Assembly: GCF_036402745.1 (NCBI RefSeq)
Contig: NZ_DASWSJ010000078.1
Span: forward strand, 38,588 to 102,587
Direction of reading: 5' to 3'
DNA length: 64,000 nt
Source: Actinophytocola sp036402745
GTDB lineage: Bacteria > Actinomycetota > Actinomycetes > Mycobacteriales > Pseudonocardiaceae
Both the position numbers and the translations under genes were made by a program. Numbering within the stretch: the first letter of the stretch is position 1; each line of letters begins with the position of its first letter. Positions 62,231-64,000 of this stretch are shown one piece after another. The notes beneath the pieces are model-generated. The model searched no databases. It was not told the origin of the DNA and saw only the letters and a list, made by a program, of their open reading frames with translations.

Positions 62231-62839
62231 TCAGCCGAGGGCGGCGATTGTCGCGGTGGCGATGGTGGGGAGGGTCTGGCAGAGCTTGTTCTGCGGGGTG
62301 ACCGGCTGTTCCGTCGGGCTGCCGAGGCCGTAGGAGATGAAGACGAACTGGCCGTCGTGCACGTCGAGGACGCCGAAGCAGTTGGCCGGTTGCCGCGGCT
62401 TGAGCACCGACAGCGGGAAGCCGGCCGCCACGGCGGTGCTCACCTCGGCGTTGGCGGTCTCGACGAAGGACGTGGCGCCCTCGTCGGTGACCGCGATGAG
62501 CGTGAGCGACATGTTCTTCTGGATGCCGCCGGCGAAGCAGTCCTTCGCGCCGGGGAAGAGGCTCGAGTCGCCGCCGACCGGCGGGCGGTCGCCGTCGAGG
62601 CCGTAGTCGCGCACCGGGAGCTTGGCGACGACCTTGCAGATGTCGACGGCGGTGAGGTCGATCTCCTTGGGCCGGTGGACGGGCGCTCCGGTCGTTGTGG
62701 TTGTTTCCTCCGGTTGGCCAGTCGTCGTTGCCGGGGTGGTGGTCGTCGTCGGGTCGCCGGCCGTCGGCTGTCCCGGCTCGGCCGTCGAGCAGCCGGCGAC
62801 GAGGAGGAGCGACGCGAGCGCGATCCGCAGGGTCCGCAT
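62231..62839 (-). CDS. DUF3558-type lipoprotein (module 2)
   Basis: 202 residues starting MRTLRIALASLLLVAGCST (lipobox VAGC, Cys about 17), Thr-rich linker (TTTTTPATTTGQPEETTTTT), then IDICKVVAKLP-like Cys pattern: DICKVV, KDCFAGG, ANCFGVLD, NKLCQTLP. Four Cys fit two disulfides. ATG 62839 fixed by the signal peptide. First gene of module 2; 132-bp gap to the next gene is likely a second promoter. Confidence 0.87.
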   Translation of the reverse strand: MRTLRIALASLLLVAGCSTAEPGQPTAGDPTTTTTPATTTGQPEETTTTTGAPVHRPKEIDLTAVDICKVVAKLPVRDYGLDGDRPPVGGDSSLFPGAKDCFAGGIQKNMSLTLIAVTDEGATSFVETANAEVSTAVAAGFPLSVLKPRQPANCFGVLDVHDGQFVFISYGLGSPTEQPVTPQNKLCQTLPTIATATIAALG

Positions 62840-62886
62840 GCCTGGCAACCTACCGATTGGGCCGATCGGACCTACGATGTGGAGTC

Positions 62887-63447
62887 ATGCCGGACCAGTT
62901 GACGCCGCCCGAGATCACCCCGGAGATGCGGGCGAGCGCGCAGGCGAACCCGAACACGTGGCTCTACGTCATCGACCCGGCCTTGGACGCGGACGCGGAT
63001 GTCCCGCCCTGGGGCGTCGTCGGGGCGTACCCGGTGAACGCCGACGGCGAGATCGACGCGACGTTCGTGCGCAACACCGCCTACCGCCCGTCGCCGACCG
63101 CGCTGCGGATGCCCGAGCCGGCGAGCGACCTGGAGCGGACGCTGCAGCTGATCCGGTCCGGGCACGTGGAGCAGTCGACGCTGCCGGCCGCGGTGCTGCG
63201 GGCGTCGCTGCTGCTGTACGCGGCGTCGCCGGCGGACCGCTCGGTGACCGGCTTCCCCGCCCGCCAGGGGACGGTGATGGTGCCGGCGTGCACGTCGGTG
63301 GCCCACGTCCCGACCGCGTGGCCGGGCTGGCGCGAGGTCTCGGGCCGCGACCTGGTCCCCTTGCTGCACGGCCACCCGCTGGTGATCAACCCAGCGGGCC
63401 CGATCACGGCGATGATCCCGGCCACCCACCTCGCGGCAGCGCGCTGA
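62887..63447 (+). CDS. SseB-like type VII secretion-associated protein
   Basis: 186 residues. Starts MPDQLTPPEITPEMRASAQANPNTWLYVIDPAL, has SseB-type C-terminal half (FPARQGTVMVPACTSVAHVPTAWPGW...LVPLLHGHPLVINPAGPITAMIPATHL). Known in actinobacteria as an ESX-associated protein of unknown role. Divergent from the lipoprotein with 47 bp between them. TACGAT at 62872 nine bases before the ATG. Confidence 0.85.
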   Translation: MPDQLTPPEITPEMRASAQANPNTWLYVIDPALDADADVPPWGVVGAYPVNADGEIDATFVRNTAYRPSPTALRMPEPASDLERTLQLIRSGHVEQSTLPAAVLRASLLLYAASPADRSVTGFPARQGTVMVPACTSVAHVPTAWPGWREVSGRDLVPLLHGHPLVINPAGPITAMIPATHLAAAR

Positions 63448-63593
63448 ACCTTCCACTCGCGGCCCGAAGTTGTCCACAGGCCCGCGCATACCCTTTGACC
63501 TGGCCTTATACCGGGTAGACTGGACGTGAGGGGTGCCCCCGGAGCGGGTGGGGGCTGCTCGTAGTCGGGGCGGGGCTGCTCGTCGTCGGGGCG
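63448..63593. repeat. Convergent-intergenic element, copy B
   Basis: Reverse-complement near-copy of 51019-51143, with TTGTCCACA at 63470-63478. It differs by a few bases and carries a 21-bp tandem duplication of GGGCTGCTCGT(A/C)GTCGGGG (63552-63572, 63573-63593). The remainder of the 279-bp gap (63594-63726) holds nothing recognised. Confidence 0.88.
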
Positions 63594-63726
63594 GCGGGGA
63601 CAAAAAGTTCACCCGATCGGGTTCGGGCTCCTGGCGGCGGCCGCGACGGTGGTTCGCGGGGGTGGTGCGCGGAATCGGCTCAGCGACGCACGACCAGCAG
63701 GGACGCGGCCAGGCGGCGTGGTCGGG

Positions 63727-64000
63727 TCAGGTGAGCCAGTGGGCGATTTCTTCCGGCGGGCCAGGTTTCGCGTACAGCCAGCCCTGGGCCGAGTCGCAGC
63801 CGATGGCTTGTAGGCGGTCGGCCTGGTCGCGGGTCTCGACGCCCTCCGCGATCACGTCAAGCTTCAGGCTGTGGGCCAGCGACACCAGCGCGGTCACGAT
63901 CTGGGCGTCCACCGAGTCCGGCTCGTCCGCGCGCAGGCCCTCGACGAACGAGCCCGCGATCTTCAGCGCGTGCACCGGCAGATGCCGCAGGTACGCGAGG
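63727..64000 (-). CDS. EAL-domain c-di-GMP phosphodiesterase (3' end only)
   Basis: The frame is open to the window edge; only the C-terminal about 90 residues are visible: HALKIAGSFVEGL, IVTALVSLAHSLKLDVIAEGVET and CDSAQGWLYAKPGPPEEI. Lys (LKI), Glu (AEGVE) and Gln (AQG) catalytic positions are present. The Asp normally in LKIDRSFV is Ala (LKIAGSFV). N-terminal domains (perhaps GGDEF or PAS) are outside. Likely hydrolyses c-di-GMP. Confidence 0.88.
   Translation of the reverse strand, partial: LAYLRHLPVHALKIAGSFVEGLRADEPDSVDAQIVTALVSLAHSLKLDVIAEGVETRDQADRLQAIGCDSAQGWLYAKPGPPEEIAHWLT

Overview
The window is a 64 kb stretch of very GC-rich, gene-dense actinobacterial chromosome. Mycothiol biosynthesis (mshD), EspG/PPE/EccE type VII secretion genes, GlnR, DUF3073, many ATGA/GTGA stop-start overlaps and several apparently leaderless promoters point to a Pseudonocardiaceae-type organism (Amycolatopsis, Saccharothrix or a relative). 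Genus is inferred from gene content only. No rRNA, tRNA, insertion sequence, prophage or CRISPR array was recognised. No gene-free gap exceeds 300 bp.

Layout. 1-1596: 3' end of a polymorphic toxin with a restriction-endonuclease-like tip, followed by a pentapeptide-repeat protein and a small protein (toxin/immunity tail). 1598-10011 (minus): MoxR ATPase, DUF58 and transglutaminase-fold operon led by a fibronectin-type secreted protein, then a two-component pair. 10226-14688 (plus): EccE, a LuxR-type regulator, a beta-helix/AAA+ fusion and an orphan response regulator; a perfect 24-bp palindrome precedes eccE. 14744-19863: small lipoprotein, diguanylate cyclase with a structured leader, and an LCP cell-wall ligase with a long repetitive cytoplasmic tail. 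19948-29545: phoU, a first EspG/PPE/lipoprotein module, and pstSCAB; PHO boxes precede phoU and pstS. 29765-42268: a block collinear, from memory, with the Mycobacterium tuberculosis purF-to-phoY2 neighbourhood: mshD, glnR, DUF2993, thioredoxin, a Cys-containing leader peptide, DUF4395, sulfurtransferase, DUF1416, nitrobindin, aminotransferase IV, a Nur-like Fur protein, YgfZ and DUF3073, with a BKACE enzyme and the c-di-GMP-binding anti-sigma factor RsiG added. 42277-50034: a partial inositol catabolic and import cluster (iolD, CUT2 ABC transporter, iolE-like, iolG) with its LacI regulator, lying between DUF3073 and purM where mycobacteria have nothing comparable. 50268-55587: orphan response regulator, arfB, a sigma factor with a membrane partner, purM and purF. 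55674-63447: DinB-fold enzyme, a WXG/hydrolase pair, and a second EspG/PPE/lipoprotein module with a sterol-carrier protein and an SseB-type protein. The window ends inside an EAL-domain phosphodiesterase.

How the genes fit together. Three themes recur. Phosphate: pstSCAB and phoU with PHO boxes. Type VII secretion: eccE, two paralogous EspG/PPE modules and a WXG/DUF1023 pair. Cyclic di-GMP: GGDEF protein, RsiG and EAL protein.

The most unusual non-coding signal is an intergenic element carrying TTGTCCACA (DnaA-box-like) sites. It occurs in all four convergent intergenic regions longer than 100 bp. Two copies are almost identical and inverted relative to each other; the other two carry a pair of boxes exactly 19 bp apart. 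The structured leader of the diguanylate cyclase is the other strong candidate for an undescribed element.
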